Under the pieces are notes generated by a model, which was not told the origin of the DNA, did no database searches, and was given only the letters and a program-made list of their open reading frames with translations. A DNA stretch of 23,961 nt from an uncultured Eubacteriales bacterium (GTDB taxonomy: Bacteria > Bacillota > Clostridia > Oscillospirales > Oscillospiraceae): assembly GCA_905210385.1 (NCBI GenBank), contig CAJLWS010000006.1:1-23961 (forward strand), read 5' to 3'. The number at the start of each line of letters is the position of its first letter. Within the stretch, counting starts at the first letter, position 1. This document shows positions 22,047 through 23,961 of this stretch, piece after piece. The position numbers were made by a program, and so were the translations under genes.

Positions 22047-23447
22047 TCAATGAGTGACCAGGAACATCACCGTAAACAGCGCTGCGATGACCCAGGTTCC
22101 TCCATTGACCTCTTTTCTCCTTCCGGAGAATACCCGGATCAGGACATAGGAGATCACGCCGAAGGCAATTCCATAGGAGATGTTGTATGTCATGGGCATG
22201 ATTGCCAGCGTCAGGAATGCCGGGACAGCCTCCCCGGTGTTTTGCCAGTCGATCCTTTTTGTACAGTCCATCATAAGAATGCCCACATAGATCAGGGCGG
22301 CCGACGTGGCACAGCTTGGCACAAGGGAGGCGACGGGGCTGAAAAACATGGACAGGAGAAACAATCCCCCGGTAGCCATAGCGGCCAGCCCGGTTTTGCC
22401 GCCTTCAGCGATGCCGGCCGAGGCCTCCACATAGGAGCTGACCGTGGAGGTCCCGCACACTGCACCGCAGGCGGTAGCCACGGCATCGGCCAGCATGGCC
22501 CGCTCCATATTGGGGACTTCACCCTTCGGAGTGAGCAGGTTGCCCCGGGCGCAGACGCCGTACAGGGTTCCGATGCTGTCAAACATATCCACCAGGAAGA
22601 ATGCCAGGGAAGTGGTGATGATCAGCAGTGCCAGCTCCGCAGGATTGTGATCGACCAGATAGGATGAGAAGTCAAATCCCTCCGTAAAGACACGGCCAAA
22701 CGCCGAGGTCCAAAATTCGCTGAACGCCGTAAAGGGATTCAAATTCAGAGCGGAGCCGAAGTCTGTGTAAAACCCCGGAACTGTGATGCCCAATAGGTAG
22801 TACAGAGCGGTTCCACCCAAGATTCCCCACAAAACCGCACCCCTGACGCCCCTGCATGTCATAACGGCAATCGCGGTCAAAGCAGCCAGGGTCACCAGGA
22901 TAGGCATAACATCCGACCAGGTGGCAGAACCGAACAGCAGATTGAACGACGTCAGGTTGACAAACGTATCCGGATCTGCCACGACAATGCCGGCGTTCTG
23001 GAGCCCAATGAAAGCGATAAACAGGCCCACCCCGGCGGGGATTGCCAACCGCACGGATGTGGGAATGGCCTCAAAGATCTTTCTTCGCAAGCCGGTCACG
23101 GTTAGAATGGTAAAGGCAATCCCGTCCAAAAGGATCAGGACCAGGGCATTGGCATAACTCAGCCCAAACCCGAGACACACGGTATAGACAAAAAAGGCAT
23201 TGGAACCCATGGCAGACGCCTGCGCCAGGGGCAGGTTGGACAGAAGCCCGATGAGAACGGAGCCGATGGCCGCAGAAAGGGCTGTGGCGATGTAAATGGC
23301 GTCATGGGATACACCGGGCAATTCCGCAAACATCCCCGAGTTTACCATAAGGATGTACGCCATGGTCATGAAGGTGGTCAGCCCTGCCAGCAGTTCGGTC
23401 CGCGTGTCAGACCCTCTTTCAGCCACATGGAACAGCTTTTCCATCAT
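22047..23447 (-). CDS. NCS2-family (AzgA/PbuG-like) purine permease
   Basis: The protein has 466 residues with about 12-14 membrane helices and belongs to the AzgA branch of nucleobase:cation symporters, which import adenine, guanine or hypoxanthine. Family signs are the N-terminal FHVAERGSDTRTELLAGLTTFMTMAY-type start, the segment MGSNAFFVYTV, the DMFDSIGTLYGV motif and the SSYVEASAGIAEGGKTGL segment. I start at ATG 23445-23447 (AAAGGA upstream); a TTG at 23480 would add eleven basic residues. No purine riboswitch is recognised ahead of it. It converges on the two-component genes and is separate from the large cluster. Confidence 0.9.
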   Translation of the reverse strand: MMEKLFHVAERGSDTRTELLAGLTTFMTMAYILMVNSGMFAELPGVSHDAIYIATALSAAIGSVLIGLLSNLPLAQASAMGSNAFFVYTVCLGFGLSYANALVLILLDGIAFTILTVTGLRRKIFEAIPTSVRLAIPAGVGLFIAFIGLQNAGIVVADPDTFVNLTSFNLLFGSATWSDVMPILVTLAALTAIAVMTCRGVRGAVLWGILGGTALYYLLGITVPGFYTDFGSALNLNPFTAFSEFWTSAFGRVFTEGFDFSSYLVDHNPAELALLIITTSLAFFLVDMFDSIGTLYGVCARGNLLTPKGEVPNMERAMLADAVATACGAVCGTSTVSSYVEASAGIAEGGKTGLAAMATGGLFLLSMFFSPVASLVPSCATSAALIYVGILMMDCTKRIDWQNTGEAVPAFLTLAIMPMTYNISYGIAFGVISYVLIRVFSGRRKEVNGGTWVIAALFTVMFLVTH

Positions 23448-23830
23448 AATTTTCAGATCCTTTCTCTTCCTTTGCGCCAAATCCTAGCAGCTGTGCCATC
23501 CCGTCTGTGGTGGTGCAGTTTCACCCAACTTGCGTTCTCCCAGGCCATGCGGCCGGGAGATGGTATCCCCCACTCCCGCCAACTCCGGCAGCGCATGCCG
23601 AATTGCCCGTGACCGTTCCGACCGACAGCCGCTCGGGCCTTCCGTGTTGAGACGGCGGTAGCTGCCCGGATCTGGCGGCTCCGCAGCACCCCTTGCCCAT
23701 TTCTTATCTGGATACTATGTTCAGTTTAAGATCAATTCCGCCATTGTAGACAGATTGCAAAAAAATTGCGCCTTTTCGCGCAAAATCTGCAAATTACCCC
23801 ACGCCTGAACAACGATTTGAGATGCGGGCA
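23448..23830. other. Gene-free leader region before the purine permease
   Basis: These 383 bases hold no convincing gene in any frame. On the minus strand a TACAAT hexamer (23743-23748) lies about 300 bases before the permease start; with GCGCAA rather than a -35 consensus ahead of it, this is at best a weak or activated promoter. The remainder shows nothing I can name. Confidence 0.4.
23759..23783 (-). terminator. Terminator-like hairpin after the right-edge gene
   Basis: On the minus strand TTGCGC, loop GAAAAG, GCGCAA is followed by seven T. It lies about 50 bases after the stop of the right-edge gene. The words GCGCAAAAT and AAAATTGCGC occur here and again, in swapped order, in the leader of the response-regulator gene, so a regulatory site is an alternative reading. 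Confidence 0.55.
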
Positions 23831-23961
23831 CTAAGGGGAGAAAAAGGAGATTTCGCCCTCCGGGGGATATCTCCCATCCTTGAAATCCCCGCAAGCTTCC
23901 GGCAATACCTCCATCTCCCACGCCAGCTCTGTACAGTCGCCGCCCCGGAAAAAAGCGGAGC
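23831..23961 (-). CDS. C-terminal end of an unidentified gene running off the right edge
   Basis: A frame enters from the right edge and ends with TAG (23831-23833), giving 42 residues. Its composition (FRGGDCTELAWEMEVLPEA, then DFKDGRYPPEGEISFFSP) looks like ordinary globular protein rather than a shadow frame, and a terminator-like hairpin follows the stop. No family is recognised from this fragment. Confidence 0.5.
   Translation of the reverse strand, partial: SAFFRGGDCTELAWEMEVLPEACGDFKDGRYPPEGEISFFSP

Noticed and set aside
23448..23830. Possible purine riboswitch ahead of the NCS2 permease.
   Set aside because: The conserved core bases and three-stem arrangement of purine aptamers could not be found on the minus strand.
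1..23961. tRNA, rRNA genes and CRISPR arrays.
   Set aside because: No cloverleaf sequences with T-loop, no rRNA signatures and no regularly spaced short repeats were seen on either strand.

Overview
The window is GC-rich DNA with Gram-positive Shine-Dalgarno sequences, SpoIIE/RsbU-type phosphatases, a SpoIIAA-type STAS protein, AgrA/AgrC-type regulators and a DUF6485-like cysteine-rich protein. This suggests a GC-rich gut clostridium, plausibly Oscillospiraceae; species cannot be read from the sequence.

Layout. The left edge (1-230) holds the end of a small lipoprotein of the kind carried by conjugative elements, apparently cut short, followed by about 560 bases without a gene but with several strong hairpins. 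From 19594 down to 794, sixteen genes lie head to tail on the minus strand, several with ATGA overlaps. In transcription order they are: small Cys-rich protein, lipoprotein, DUF6485-like protein, DAACS-type symporter, all-in-one amino-acid ABC importer, PAS-CPBP membrane protein, YwaF-like membrane protein, STAS protein, VOC-domain protein, CstA transporter, formyltransferase-like enzyme, DUF2156 protein, MATE transporter, phosphatase fused to an anti-sigma-type kinase domain, a second membrane phosphatase, and an azoreductase-like flavoprotein. Divergent from this cluster is a LytTR response regulator/GHKL sensor kinase pair (19772-21771) with a clear sigma-A promoter. The right end has a converging NCS2 purine permease (22047-23447) and the tail of an unidentified gene (23831-23961).

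Central observation. Five unrelated proteins of the minus-strand cluster carry what looks like the same HATPase_c_2 (RsbW/SpoIIAB-like) domain: at the C-terminus of the phosphatase, the MATE transporter and the ABC importer, and at the N-terminus of the symporter and the VOC protein. They share an EE (or DE) N-box helix and, in most, a closing motif of the form Y-x-D/Q-G-x-N-x-L. Only the phosphatase copy keeps the N-box Asn and glycine loops; the other four look like pseudokinase or docking versions. With the STAS protein and two SpoIIE phosphatases encoded alongside, and no sigma factor in the window, the cluster reads as a partner-switching system whose outputs may be transporters and an enzyme rather than transcription. 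That is inference from domain architecture. The ABC importer is also unusual in itself: duplicated, permuted substrate-binding halves, permease, ATPase and regulatory domain in one 1142-residue chain.
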